A stretch of 64,000 bases of DNA. Source: Viola odorata. Lineage: Eukaryota > Streptophyta > Magnoliopsida > Malpighiales > Violaceae. The stretch covers positions 48,210,158 to 48,274,157 of the forward strand of contig OY829540.1 of the NCBI GenBank assembly GCA_963691705.1, written 5' to 3'. The notes beneath the pieces were generated by a model that was not told the origin of the DNA, did not search any database, and saw only the letters and a program-made list of their open reading frames with translations. Below are positions 1-11,489 of this stretch, in pieces. Position numbers and translations under genes: made by a program. The stretch's first letter is position 1. Each line of letters begins with the position of its first letter.

Positions 1-720
1 CCAGCTATCAATAGACCCAGGCCTGATATCGGTATACCATTCAAAGGCCACGCCTTTCAGAGATCGAACAAATTGCTTTACCATCATATCTCCACAAGTT
101 CCTGTATTGTTGCAAGTCTCTATGAAGTGAGCGATGTGTTGTTTAGGGTTCCCTTTCCCCTCGAACTGCTGGAATTTTGGAGGTTGATACCCCACAGGTA
201 GTAATAGTTCATCTATGCGCCTTGAGTAAGGCTTTGCGTACCCGAGAGAGGATTGCGAAGATCCTCCATATTGAGCACGGATAGTGTCAGCAATCATCAT
301 CTGCAGTTGTTGAACTGTCAGATTTGCGACGGGTGTCGCGGTGTTGTTGTTGTTGTCATTCAGATTATTCACCGTGGCGAAGTCTTCATGGTATTTCATC
401 TGTCGTTCTTGCTCAGCATTCTCATCACCAGTAGACCCTCCGCTAGAGTTTGGATTATTTGATGAGCCTGGTTGACTTGCCAACTTAGCCGTCAGAAAAG
501 TTATTTGGGCATCTTTCTCTGCCATAACTTTTGTCAAATTTTCAATTGCTACGGACATCTCTTGAAAGTGAGTCTCAGGATCTTGGGAAGCGTCGATGGC
601 CATCACCGCAGCAAAGGATTCAGAGGACTCAGAGCTATAGTCTGCCCATCTCCCAGTTGGAGTATTTTCAGAAGCAATTCCAGCATCAGATTCTCCACTC
701 GGGTAGCAAGAGCCCTCAGA
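1..720 (-). pseudogene. Ty3/gypsy gag, 5' part, runs off the left edge
   Basis: Reading the minus strand from about 720 down to base 1 gives an open frame with the look of a plant Ty3/gypsy Gag. An ATG lies at 603. A Gln/Asn-rich linker follows, and then a Retrotrans_gag-type core with the visible strings KFQQFEGKGNPKQHIAHFIE and VKQFVRSLKG (residues read directly). Gag forms the virus-like particle that packages element RNA. Upstream of 720 the likely N-terminus is disturbed: an ATG near 897 is followed within a few codons by a stop. The downstream pol genes are outside the window. Family assignment is by motif; the lineage within Ty3/gypsy is not determined. Confidence 0.75.
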
Positions 721-955
721 TCTGGTTTGTATCTCTTTGATGACCTTTCTTCTTGGTTTTCCCTACTGGAAAATTGCTTCAATGGTGACACCAGCTGGGC
801 CCTTCCAGCTCTAGTGCGAGCACGTGTTGCCGGAAGGCCTTCTCGCAGATCTTGAAGTGCTTCAGGAAAGGAGTCGTCGATCTAATTTCTAATCAGGCGA
901 TTCATTTTGGATCTTGATTTGAGGAGTGTGATTCAAAAGATGAGAGGAGAGTAGG

Positions 956-973
956 GTCCCACTGGGCGTGCCA
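956..973 (-). other. Candidate primer-binding site of the left-edge Ty3/gypsy element
   Basis: On the minus strand, TGGCACGCCCAGTGGGAC lies a few bases inside the end of the LTR (980), where a tRNA-primed minus-strand DNA start would be expected. I could not assign the tRNA. Confidence 0.5.
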
Positions 974-979
974 GAGATT

Positions 980-1652
980 TGTACACACAAATTTCTCCGT
1001 GATAGGAGAAAATTACACGTGTCAAATTACAATTGTTGAATGTATAATAAAAGTGGTTCTTCTTCTCTTGATTCCTCTGATTAATGAATCGTTCTTCACT
1101 CCGGATTTGGATTTGAACTTGAGTTAGATGGATGAAGGATTGGCCTTGAATCAGCTTGTAATCCGCGGTTGATTTGAGAAGAAACCGGCCTTGAATTAGC
1201 TTGTGGCTTCTTCTTGATTTGATTTGATGTGGTTGAGAGAAAACCGGCCTTGAATCAGCTCGTGGCTTCTTTTTCTTCCTTGGTGACGATATGCTTTAGC
1301 TCTTGATTTTTGCAGCACTTATTCTCCTCAAAATAATGTGTCCTTCACCTCTAATGATGCCTCTATTTATAGGCTCATAGGGATGGTTTTGAGTGGGAAA
1401 GATGACACGTGTCCTCATCTCATTGGCCCAATGTGTAACCACCATTATTAATTAATTTGCACATTAATTAATAATTAAATATTAATTAATTTGACACTCA
1501 ATCAAATTATTTAATAAATATGAGATGAATTTTGATCCCTCCGAGTATGAGTTTGTTGCAATAAGCCTCACGGATTTCGATGAATAGGCTTCGTGGTTTT
1601 TTTATAAATTGGATCGCATATTTTAAGATGATCCGCAATTTTGATGTCTACA
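980..1652 (-). repeat. 5' LTR of the left-edge Ty3/gypsy element
   Basis: Read on the minus strand, this 673-bp block starts TGTAGACATC and ends GTGTACA, so it has TG...CA ends. A TATA-like CTATAAATAGAGG sits near 1365-1378 in the correct orientation to transcribe the gag at 1-720. The primer-binding site candidate lies just inside the element. The partner 3' LTR is off the window, so the boundaries rest on terminal sequence and context. The base pairs outside it (AGTAG, 1653-1657) would be the target duplication but cannot be matched here. Confidence 0.65.
1139..1270. repeat. Three imperfect repeats inside the LTR
   Basis: The phrase GGCCTTGAATCAGCTTGT and close variants occur at about 1141, 1189 and 1245, each followed by GGCTTCTT or a relative. 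This is a short tandem array within the LTR, between the TATA box and the gag side. Confidence 0.7.
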
Positions 1653-3423
1653 AGTAGAATGCGTATGTAGAAAACAAGGAAGGAAAAGCAATGACACAAA
1701 GAAAAGCTAGCTTAAATAAAAGAAGAATAGAAAGGAAAAAAGAAAAATGAAAGCTGAAATGTTGAACATGGAAGAACTTCAAAAATTTGACAAATGCACA
1801 CCTTAATAAGAACTACTACACTTCGTATGCAAGTATACACACTAGTCCCTTGCTTTGACTCACTTGTATTCTTTTCTTTTCTTTTTTCTTTTTTTTTGAT
1901 TTGGGACTTGATCTTTTCTTTTCTTTTCTTTTAGTCCCTTTTGTTCTCTTTTTTTTTTCTTTTTGAGTGAGTGCAAGAGAGCTCAATGATGTATGACAAG
2001 TAACTTGAGAGTAAGAAGTGTATGACAAGTTGTTTTAGCCAAAGATTTTTTTTCACTAAATGCCAAAATATGATGATGTGGCAAGTAGAGGTGATGTGGC
2101 AAAATATGTGAGGTGGCAGGTGATTGTGCAATGATGTGTCAAGTGATGTGTCAAGTGAGGTGTAAGAGTCTTGGAGTAGTGGGCAAGTTTAAATGCTAGG
2201 CTAGAAATGAGAGATGTGGTCGGCTATGGTGAGAGCAAAGTGGATGACAACTATGCTAGCAAACAAAACTTGGACCACATGGACCACATGGCTCATAAGA
2301 CACTTGGCTCATTTCTCATGCATATGTACGAAACAATGGAGGTTCTTATGATCAAGATCAACGTTCAAGAGAAAAGAGATGAAGATTTGAAGATTTGGAA
2401 GAACAATAACACAGATTTTTTATCAACAATGACCAATATAAGATTAAATCACATAAGACAAAGATTTTGGGCCAAAAATGTCAAAAACTCAAATGTGCTC
2501 AAAACTTCAAATATACCAGCAAGACACCACAAGGATGATTTTTGAGGAAGAAAAATACCAAAAGCCAGCCAAGTGAGCAGCCTTGAGCTTCGCTACCACA
2601 TGGTGTAAGTCGGCCTTCATTTGGTGAAGCTTCGGCTAAGAGAAGGACAGACAGATCTAGTTCACTTTAGAAGGGTGGCCCTTGATGGATGTTTAGGATT
2701 GAAGGGAGCAGATATGAGTGTTTAAAGGAAAGAGCGGAAGCATATGTAATGTAAAGGAAAAGATGATGTATTGATTGGAAACAATTACAAGTAAGTAACT
2801 TGTAAAACTAGACAAACCCTCCTAGAATAAGATCTAGGCAACCTTGCTGTTAGTTTACACAGGGATCTCTCTTCAAGAATAACCCTCCCTAGGAAAGACT
2901 AAGGCAACCTATTCAATAGAAGAAGATAAAGAGTGGCTGGTTTTAAGAACCTTAATGCTAGACTAAGATATGGTCTATGTAGGAGATTACTCACAAAATC
3001 AAAGTCAACCTAAAATGAGTCTATCACTCACTATTTATACTAGGCTATGTACAAGGGATAAATACCCAAAAGCCCTTGGACAAAGGGTCTTGAGCGCCGG
3101 GCTTGAGATGGGCCTTAAGGAAGGCATGCGCAAGGCCTCAAGAGAAGTTTGGCCTTGCGCGGAAAGGCTCACGGGTTGCTAGGGATTTCGGCGAGGCCTT
3201 TAATGCTTTGGCCGGCCAACCCATGAGCTGTCTTGCCTTGGCTTTCCTTAATGGCCAAATGGGCAACGGTCTTCAAGGGTGTCAAGGTGAGTGTGTTGGT
3301 GTGTACGCAAGTCACCCAAACACCATGGGCCTTCGGGTCACTCTCCTCGTCCCTTAGCGCCTTTAAGAGTAAAGCCACCGTGCCCTTTCTCCGAGTAAGA
3401 TAGCGGTGAGAGGTCGTGCTCGT
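1653..3423. other. No clear gene; LTR-like debris
   Basis: This 1.8-kb stretch has no gene I recognise. 1860-1970 is a pyrimidine-rich tract. 2075-2165 holds several short repeats of GATGTGGCAAG/GATGTGTCAAG. A 112-codon open frame at 2207-2545 on the plus strand has no recognisable motif and is probably chance. From about 2700 to 3420 the minus strand looks like an LTR: a TATA-like AGTATAAATAGTGAG lies near 3030-3045 and a T/C-rich leader follows. No pair or target duplication was found. The right edge abuts the point where similarity between the two pararetrovirus copies stops. Confidence 0.35.
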
Positions 3424-5572
3424 ATCATTGGGTGAACATATTATTGAAGCATACCATATCGTCACTCATGAGAAATTCATTTCTGAAAGGATGAAGGTTG
3501 TATAGTCAGAAATGAAAAGCTAATTTAGAAGAAACTTAGATGGATAAAGAGGTTATTTAGCTGGACATATTTTTTAAAGTTTGCAGGCTGGTTTTATTTA
3601 TTTTTATGATGATTTATACAGTGAATGACTTCCTCTATTTATAGGGGAAGAGGGAAGCTTATCCATGTGAATTCACAGGTACAAAACACTTGAAAATCAC
3701 ATGGTCTAAGCTTATCTAATTGCAGACAAGCCTACAAATTTCTAACAAGACAACTCCCTAACAGGACATATGATTATATGACAATCACATGAACAAACAC
3801 TAACTAGGAAGCTAACATAACATGTGATGAGCTGTTGCTATTTATTACAAGCAAACAAACTGCCTAATAGTATTACAAAATACTATAGAAATACTGTTGT
3901 ACATGTGATACTTCAGCTGGAAGTACTTGGTTGTGAAGTTCCTTCTGCTGGAAGTAGTTGTTTTTGTAGCATATTTACTTAGAAGATTGAGGCAAACTTA
4001 TCTTCTTTTGGGATAACATATTGCAAATAAGGATCCTCTAGATTATCACTAAGGTTTAGAAAAGTATATGTCGGGCTCTCATCTATGTCATTTAATCCTT
4101 GAGTAGCTTGCTATGTAGGTAACGATGTGGAGGTCGTATCCTTTTGTTGAGCTGATGTTGAGATGAATTACAGTTTGAGACATTTTGTATGATAGTACTG
4201 CTTGAAGTCGTCTTGATACATTTTCGCGTATTCAGGTGGTATAAACTCCCATGAAGCATCCTCTTTCATTGTTGGTCGTATTTCTTCTAGGATATTGCGA
4301 TTGAGTTCACTGATTCGCTTTTGATAGAGTCTCATATTTTTTTCTTGGAAATCTCATGGATAACCAAACTCATAGTCGTTGGTTGAATAGAGAGTAACTC
4401 GAGGAAACGGAACCAAATCTTTTGAAGCAGCATTGATGATCGTGCGATGTGGACAGCGAAAGATTAGGACCATAAATGCATTTGGAGATCCCATTGTTGT
4501 AATGGAATATTTTGGATGTCGGTTGTTCTTCATCCATGCTTCTTTGCAAATGATCTCCCAGTATGAGAGAAAATGATAACATTGCAGGAATGATGTAATA
4601 TGCTCGTCATGTTTAAAGTTTGGTATATGATGTGTCATTCTGGCTAGTCGTCATAATTCCTTAATGTTGAATTGAATACGTGTATAATACATATACCAAA
4701 AGAAGTGGAAGACCTCTATAGGTACATGAAATAAAGATGTTAGTCTAAACAGGTGGATAAATGATACTTTGGGTGTAGTCCAACAAACTTGATTATGATT
4801 TCGTCATACTTGCGAATGATTTCAGACTAATAGTGGAGGATGAGTGTGTAGGATTCTTCATCAAGGGTGTTTGTACGCATGAGTTCTAGGAGTTCTAGGA
4901 CTTCTATGGTAATGTGTTTAGACAAAGGATGGAGAAAATAAGAGAGTGAATTTCTAGAGTAAGATTGACTCATCATGCAAATATAAGGAAGGTTGGTGGT
5001 GTTTGGTGGTCTAGACAGAAAATCTGGGATTAGGTTGTTGTTTCTTGAGATATGTGTGATAGAGAATGAATACTTACTAAACCATTGAGATCATCAGAGA
5101 AGTTGAGTATTTGGAATCTGCTTTTGTTTGAACTGTAACATCTTAAGGAACTGTGACATATCCATTTCGATTGTGAAGTGTTGTCCCATGAGATGAAATT
5201 CAAACTTTTCTATAACATTCTTCACAGCAAGTATCCCCTTAAAGGTGGAGTGATAATGAATTTTAAAATGTTTGAATTTTCCATTGACTGCAGATAGAGA
5301 GTTTACTGTGTTCTTCTTCTAGTAAAACTACTCCTGAGTGTTTGTCACTTGCATCTGTCTGCAAGATTTGGTTGCCTGTAGATGGGATGTGCAGTGGTGG
5401 AAGATTCTGACCAATATTTTTTAGTGCTTTAATTGCCTTAGTATGAGAAGAGGACTAGGGTGGTGAATTCTTCTTTAACAGCTTCTGAAGAAGCTTGAGA
5501 ACTTTGTTTCTGTTATGATTTGTGAATTCAAAGAGGAGATTTTGTTTGATAGGGCTCTTAAAAATCTGAAGT
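3424..5572 (-). pseudogene. Endogenous pararetrovirus fragment, minus copy (RNase H region to 3' end)
   Basis: Read on the minus strand this is colinear with the plus-strand copy at 16.2-16.6 and 30.2-31.3 kb. From 5572 downward it carries the end of a reverse-transcriptase/RNase H region (the RNase H start motif TDAS is at about 5347-5358). Next comes a broken stretch, then an open frame at 4354-4638 shared with 30155-30402, and last a non-coding tail with a TATA box. Several stops and frame changes interrupt the RNase H part, so it cannot code for an enzyme. Family (Caulimoviridae, florendovirus-like) is inferred mainly from the coat and protease remnants of the other copy. Similarity to that copy ends near 3424 at the sequence GTTCACCCA. 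Confidence 0.75.
3632..3647 (-). promoter_or_regulatory. Pararetroviral TATA box, minus copy
   Basis: On the minus strand this reads CCCCTATAAATAGAGG, identical over 16 bases to 31051-31066 in the other copy. Its position near the 3' end of the viral sequence fits a pregenomic RNA promoter. Activity is not shown. Confidence 0.6.
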
Positions 5573-6450
5573 TAGACCTGGAACCTTTGTATGGGAAGAA
5601 GGAATAGGATAGAAACGAAAGTAAAGGAAAGGAATTTTTTAAAATTTCCATTGTATGGGAAAAAATAGTGTAAATGAATCAAAGGGAATACAATGGAATA
5701 GAAAGGAAATAAATTATAAAAAATTTCTTCCGGGCCCATAAAAAAATTCCTCCCACATATGGGAAGAAAAGGAAAGAAATTAGAGATAAAGCCTGTTATT
5801 CGCATAAATACTCTTTCTTTTCTTTTTCAAGTAGACCAACGCTTCTTCCTCTTCTTCCTTCTCAAGCTGCTCTCCATTTTTGAACACTAAGTATGTAGGT
5901 TTTGTTTCAATAATTCTTCCAATTTTTTATGATTTTCCTTTTTCCTGCATTTTCCCCTATTTTTCTGACCATACAAAAGTTCAAAAGAAAATACATCAAG
6001 ATCAAAACCTTATACGAATGAGCATAACTCCAAGGGCAATGACGTGTTTGGTGTCTTAAAAACAAATGGCTGATTTATTTTGTAATCAATTCATAAGATC
6101 CTTGGGGGTTTGTGTTCATAAGTGTCCAATTGAAAAAAAATGATGGGTATGTTGCAAATCGAGTTCGGGTGATATTTTTAGTTGAAGAAGCAATTGGTTG
6201 CAATTCAAGTTTGAAAATGGGACAGGGGGTTTATGCAAGTGAGGTGTTCGATGAAAAGTGTAAGAGAGAATATAGAGATGAAGAAGATGAGTTATAAGGA
6301 TAAAGTGGTAATATAAAGTGAACAAATATTATAATTTCCTTCCTTTTTTTTTATCTAAAAAAATGCAGACATACAATGTCCTTTCCCTTCCCTCGTTAAA
6401 TTTCTCCTCTATTCCTTTGTGCACTTTAGTTCTCATACAAAACAAGAGAG
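5573..6450. other. AT-rich block with degraded inverted ends, possible MITE
   Basis: The left edge (about 5585-5640) and the reverse complement of the right edge (about 6365-6445) share TTGTATG-GAA, GGAATAG and GGAAAGGA in the same order. This suggests a decayed terminal inverted repeat of about 60 bp. No target duplication could be fixed. A 61-codon frame at 6112-6297 has no recognisable motif. Treat as a possible non-autonomous element. Confidence 0.3.
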
Positions 6451-7018
6451 TGTCTTCTTACGTTTGTTTCCGAGTATGATGGTTGCTTTGGAGAAGCCAT
6501 AACTTACTTTTTGATTTTTGCAGATTTGTTTTAGCTTCGTTTTCGACTATGACAGATCTAGCTACTGCAGGTATTGTTCTTCTTTCTTGCTTTCCTTCCC
6601 TTTGAATAATAATCTCTTTTTGGGGGGGAAACTTCACTCGCAAGCTGAAATTGTATAGTACTGATGATTTGCAGATGCATGGTTAACTTAATTGTGCAGC
6701 AACACTTAAGGCAAGATTTAGTTTCCAGGGATATGAAAGAAGGGGTCAACAGAAATGCAAGCTTCTCTCAAAGCTCTAGATGTTACATCTCTAAACGTTG
6801 TATGGTAACTAATGAGTGAATTTAATGCCTTATTTCTTCTCCCCCAATTTCTTCCATGTCTTCTACAATAACTTCGAAAAGAGTTCATTTAGAAACATTC
6901 AGGCATACAAGTGGTTTCATCTTTTTTGCATAACTATAACATGTCTTCTACATTACAGTTTGGTCAATCAACACTACCTAGGGTTGGTAATGACCTATCA
7001 TGAGCCTGAAAAGATGTG
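6451..7018. other. Unassigned region downstream of the polyprenol reductase gene
   Basis: The plus strand has acceptor/donor-like sequences (TTTTTGCAG near 6516-6524, GCAGGTATTG near 6567, ATTTGCAG near 6667), but the short stretches between them match nothing I recognise. The part next to 7019 should be the 3' UTR of the minus-strand gene. Confidence 0.3.
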
Positions 7019-9178
7019 TTAACAGATCCATGGAATTACAGCAAAACGGTTGCTGGGATAGTTGTCAAATTTATGAAGATACCACCGATGCGTTTCTGCA
7101 GCTGTGAACACTAGATTTGCCACCTGCCACCACACAGAACAATAAGTTCACCCCTTGTGGAAGATTGAAACAAAGCAAAATTAGAAATAAACATTTTGAT
7201 ATCTTATCATTGACGAATAGTACCACGAATGAAAAAAGTAGCCAAGTAGCGAGATCTGCTCCTCCACTAGCAAACACCATACCAGCATATATAACCTGTT
7301 TCATTTGCAAAATCCATTAACAATTGAAACTGAGTCCTTAACATTTCAATTTTACATGAGAGAGGATAGACTTACAATCTCAGCTAGATAGTGTGGAGAA
7401 GAAACAATCTCAAACCAGTCACCATGAGGGATCACATACTCATCGAAGTTTTCTGCATGGCCTCGTAGTGAGCCCTAATCAACCAACACGATAGCTAATT
7501 CAGGGATTTTTAATAAACCTCTTTATGCAGAAATTTGATCAAGAGCCAAAAATATTGTCATTTAATGTGCAAGCGATCAAGACCAAGCCATGTAGCTCGA
7601 TTGTGAAGTTCCATCCATAATTAGAGCAGGGACACAAGTTTGAGTTCTCCAACGCCCCTCCTCCGTTGATCAAAACAACAACAACAAAATAATGGGAAAA
7701 TGGTACTTACAAGGATTAGATGGCAACGAAGCTGATGAATCCAACCCCAAACAAATATAGCCGCACCAATCCATGAGCACCATCCTAGTTTGAGGAGCGG
7801 CTTTACAAAGTCCCACCAATCAAATTCAATGGCAAGTAAGGAGCTCTTCTCATCAATAATTAAAGCAGTCACTTCATTTTTGCAAAAAGTGAACACCTCA
7901 GGTGCACTGGTGCAGCAGAGCGATAGGGGCACTGCTGTGTAGAAGCTGGCCTCAGAAAGATGATACAAATCAATAGAACATCAAATAGGCTCCTATGAAC
8001 AAAATTCACATCAATGGTTCAAAATAGAGTGAAAAACAGATCATAAGACAAAACATTTATGAAGATTCATGTAAGAAGCAAAGTTTAGGAAGTAAGGAAA
8101 ATATTAGAGAGAGAATTCTGAAGGAACTCACAATAAGCCAGTAAGATAGCCAAAAATGTGCATCCGAGCTGAAGGCCTATACTTAAATACAAACATAGTC
8201 TCGAAAAGACGCCTCAATACTTGAAGTTCCATTAACAAAAGTAGAAGAACAGAAAGCCAGACCCTGGATCTGCTCTCTAAAGGTAGTAACTGAGGTCTAC
8301 GAAAGGAAAAAATATTTGAACCTCCTGCCAAGTAGTTGGCTATATTTGAGTAGAATAATGACTCAGAATTAAGTGGTGCTGTGCGATATGCATATATCCA
8401 TGTTGTAAGAAGCAAGAGGCTTGTCCATGCCACAGCTACCACATAGAAATGAGAGAAGAATCGTTGAGGAACGGTGAGTTTCTACAATGCAAGGACAGAT
8501 AAGATTAGGAAGTATAATCAACTACGATATAAAATATAGGTACCAAACTATGAATTACAGACCGATGAGCAACTCAGTGGTACTTCCTACCAAGTAAGGA
8601 GGGCAAGTCTCAGGTTGGAGTCACCTTGTCTACATATCCAATCTCACTCATATATCTATCTACTCAGATTTTCTCACTGGAATCATGTATAACTAACAGG
8701 TGGAACAAAATGTTATCTGAAATTTTCTCAACGATATTAGACAAATCTTCAATAAGAAGACACGAAACCAACAAAATGGATCACCATTTTAACACCAACA
8801 CCAAGCACAGTAGAATAAAACCCTTCACATACCATAGTTATGCAATCACAGTACAAATGGGGAACTTCAAAAAACAACAGACTTCAACAGGCATTCATCT
8901 CATTTCCCATTCTTATGAAATACAGAATCAATTCTCACACCACGGAATTCCAAAAAATCGAATTTGAAAAAACAAGAGCAACAGATTAAAAAGGGGGAAA
9001 ATCTAAAACATACATGATGATGCGATGATGGAAGGATCTTTCCTCGCTTTGCAAACCCCAGAACAAGTTCATGAAACCAACGCAGCCTAGAACAAGGGAG
9101 TGAAGCTACAACTACAACTACAGGCAGTATCGCCGCAACCCAAGCAGCTGTTAACAGGTCAACGAGCCCAAATTCCAT
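7019..9178 (-). CDS. PPRD: Polyprenol reductase (steroid 5-alpha-reductase family), six exons, intact
   Basis: Exons on the minus strand: 9178-9014, 8481-8132, 7945-7711, 7474-7376, 7295-7224 and 7123-7019 (stop TAA). All introns have GT...AG ends and the phases agree (165+350+235+99+72+105 = 1026 nt, 341 residues). That is close to the family's usual length of about 340. The protein is hydrophobic with several membrane segments. The C-terminal 5-alpha-reductase domain shows [26 protein letters not shown] and [18 protein letters not shown]. The family is known to reduce the alpha-isoprene unit of polyprenols to make dolichols in the ER membrane, needed for N-glycosylation. I see no frameshift or stop in the spliced frame, so it is probably functional. 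A truncated V-ATPase exon lies 0.4 kb upstream on the same strand. The short C-terminus (VIPWIC) and exon 1 repeat of valines are minor oddities. Confidence 0.93.
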
Positions 9179-9590
9179 TTTTTAGACAGAAACCCAAATC
9201 CAACCTAATGTTGAAGGGCTGGTTTTTCTATCGGGAGAGAATCACTGGTTCGTTGAGCTGATGACAAACTCGGTGTGCGTGAAAGAAGTGAGAACTGAGG
9301 AGAGCAAAAGAATGTTCATTTTTTTCAAAACGACGTGGAGAAAGGCATCGGAAAAGGACGTGATCGGGTAGGGACGAACACTGATGACTGCATAATCAAA
9401 ACAAAATGTCCCCACTTGCGTGTTCTATGATTGCATCCAACCGATCTTGAAATGACAAAACAAATGCTAATTTCCCTTAGTTTCTAGATCAACCAAACGC
9501 GCAAGAAGCTAAAATACGCAGGACATGGAAGCTAGGATCTAACCAGATGAGTAAACATTATAGAAGAATCGAGGATATGATTTGAATTAC
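9179..9590 (-). promoter_or_regulatory. 5' UTR and promoter region of the polyprenol reductase gene
   Basis: These 412 bases contain no other gene. They lie between the start codon at 9178 and the donor of the orphan V-ATPase exon. No strong TATA box was identified. The transcription start cannot be placed from sequence alone. Confidence 0.4.
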
Positions 9591-9669
9591 AAGAGAAGAC
9601 GAGCTCAGCAGCGGCGCGGAGGAAGGCGAAGAAGGGTGCCGTTTCATCGCCGCTGAGAGTAGAAGACAT
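9591..9669 (-). pseudogene. VHA-c: Orphan exon 1 of V-ATPase 16 kDa proteolipid (subunit c)
   Basis: The minus strand from ATG 9669 encodes 26 residues beginning MSSTLSGDETAPFFAFL, the characteristic N-terminus of plant vacuolar H+-ATPase subunit c, the proton-carrying ring protein. It is followed at 9590 by a GT donor (GTAATTC), after one base of the Cys codon at which exon 1 of such genes would end. None of the remaining four-helix protein is found downstream before the polyprenol reductase gene starts. Within the exon, family small residues look replaced (FAFLRAAAELVF, with Arg and Glu in the first membrane helix), which would be damaging. It is therefore a truncated duplicate that kept promoter, 5' UTR and exon 1. 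Confidence 0.75.
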
Positions 9670-9760
9670 GGTTGGTCGTGGATCTGATATTCCGGAGTCT
9701 GACGAACTTCGACTTCCCTTCTCGCTTACGCTATGGATAGACAAAAATGCAACGCAATTT

Positions 9761-9774
9761 GATTTATTTATAGG
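9761..9774 (-). promoter_or_regulatory. TATA box of the orphan V-ATPase exon
   Basis: The minus strand reads CCTATAAATAAATC about 92 bases upstream of the ATG at 9669, a normal spacing for a plant core promoter plus 5' UTR. The MITE ends about 40 bp further upstream, so the core promoter is intact but its upstream region has been displaced. Confidence 0.6.
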
Positions 9775-9812
9775 ACCACGAAATTAAGTTATTAACCGTT
9801 AAAGCCTTTAAA

Positions 9813-10744
9813 GGAGAAATTATAGGATGTACCACGATGAGATGTTGTCATTCCCCAACCAATAAAAATCAGTAAAGTGTTTTTTTTTTTTAAATGAAAA
9901 CTTTTTTTATTTTTATTTTTCTCCTTCGTCTTCTTTATCTCCTCTCTCTTTCTCTGCAAATTCTTTACCATAATAAAACAACCAAACTATACTCTCTTAC
10001 CATCATCAATATCAACGCCATCATCCCACCACCACCAATTTTACATCTTCTTACTTCATAAGTAATTTAAATCCTCAAAACTCCTTTAAATACCCAGAAA
10101 ATAAAATAAAAAATTATTTTTACATTTGAATTTATCTCATACCACCATCACTACCTTTACAAAGATGTTTAATCAAGATCTTTTAGATCTAGAAAATCCA
10201 GTGCACAACAAAATAAAATGAAGCAAATCAAAAGGAGGTGGATCAGAAGGTGGGAGGAGGAGGAAGATATACAAGATCTGTTCCTTCCTTTCACATTGTT
10301 CTTCATCTTGTTTGCAACGAATCTAGATCCGAGTTCCGCGACCAACAAATCTTCTATTCCTTGATCTAGGTTTTGCAACGAAGGCGAGATAAGTGAGTAG
10401 GGTTAACATGTTGGTAGCGGGTTGGACAAATTGAGGAAGAAGGCAGAAGATTTGAGTTTGATTTGAAAGATGGAGGAACGAGGCGGAAAGCTTTGATCTT
10501 GTTTTTTTTTTATTTTTAAAAGAAAAATAAAAAAGCTTTTCATTTAGGAAGGAGGTGGACAAGTCAGGTGTTTTATTCTGGTAAAGAATTTGCTGAGAGA
10601 GAAAGAGGAGATGAAGAAGATGAAGGAGAGAGAAAAATAAAAAAGTTTTTCATTTAAAAAAAATACGTGGCTGATTTTTATTGGTCGGGGTATGACATCT
10701 CATATGTGTGAGATGTCATCCTCGGTACACCCTATAATTTCTCC
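9813..10744. mobile_element. 932-bp non-autonomous element with long terminal inverted repeats
   Basis: The ends are GGAGAAATTATAGG and its reverse complement, and similarity between the two arms continues for about 180 bp with small gaps, including GACCAATAAAAATCAG and the CTCTCTTTCTC tract. The element is flanked by CTTTAAA on both sides (9806-9812 and 10745-10751). The interior (about 10000-10540) has no recognisable transposase. Long TIRs resemble Mutator-type MITEs, but the 7-bp flanking repeat is short for that group, so the superfamily is uncertain. The interior could be captured host DNA; I do not recognise it. Confidence 0.8.
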
Positions 10745-10751
10745 CTTTAAA

Positions 10752-11489
10752 GGCCCAAATACCAATGTTAGGCTTGTGATTCAATATTGAAAATTGAAGA
10801 AATTCACTCCATGTTTTTTCTTCTTTAAGACTTTCAGTTCACGACCCAATTTACGCAAACAATAGAACTAGGATCACCATCCATCATGGGCCATGAAAAA
10901 CCCAAATATTTTGTCCTAGTATTCTAATTAAGACGAATTCTTTTTAGTTTATTCCATCACTACTTAAATTTATAGTATTTCAGAATTCAGAATTTTAAAA
11001 TCGTCTAATCTGTAACCACCAACTCTAACGTGTAGCTTCCTTATTGGCTAATGTGAGTGAATGAACGGAGTGACATGACACACCAGGTATACCATATAAC
11101 TTTGTGATGCCCCTAAGTTTTGAAGCTAAACAAAAGGAAAATGAGATCTCGATTCTTAAAACCCAAATCTAAATTCTCAAAGGTGAAAATCCCTCACAAC
11201 CACCACCTACACCACTCTCACTTCTATTTTCCCCTACACCACTACAATAATGGGAGAAAACACATCCATATCCACCTACTACTCAAACACTTTCCATATG
11301 TGATCCAGTTGAAATAGTCAAATACTATGGAACCTATGAGAAACATTTACACAAGTCTAGAAAACACTCTTGAACATATGTAGGCAAATCAAAGGTCATT
11401 ATCACATGAATAACAAATGATGATAAAATCTACATATTCAAATCCCATCCAAAATCTGCTTCATCAATATTCTAAGTTATAACAAATAT
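10752..11489. other. No gene seen; possible decayed pararetrovirus 5' part
   Basis: 10752-11119 shows nothing I can identify. From about 11120 the plus strand may be strongly decayed polyprotein upstream of the coat region, but frames change too often to support a call. Confidence 0.3.

Noticed and set aside
2207..2545. 112-codon open frame
   Set aside because: No recognisable motif, no gene signals, and it lies in LTR-like debris.
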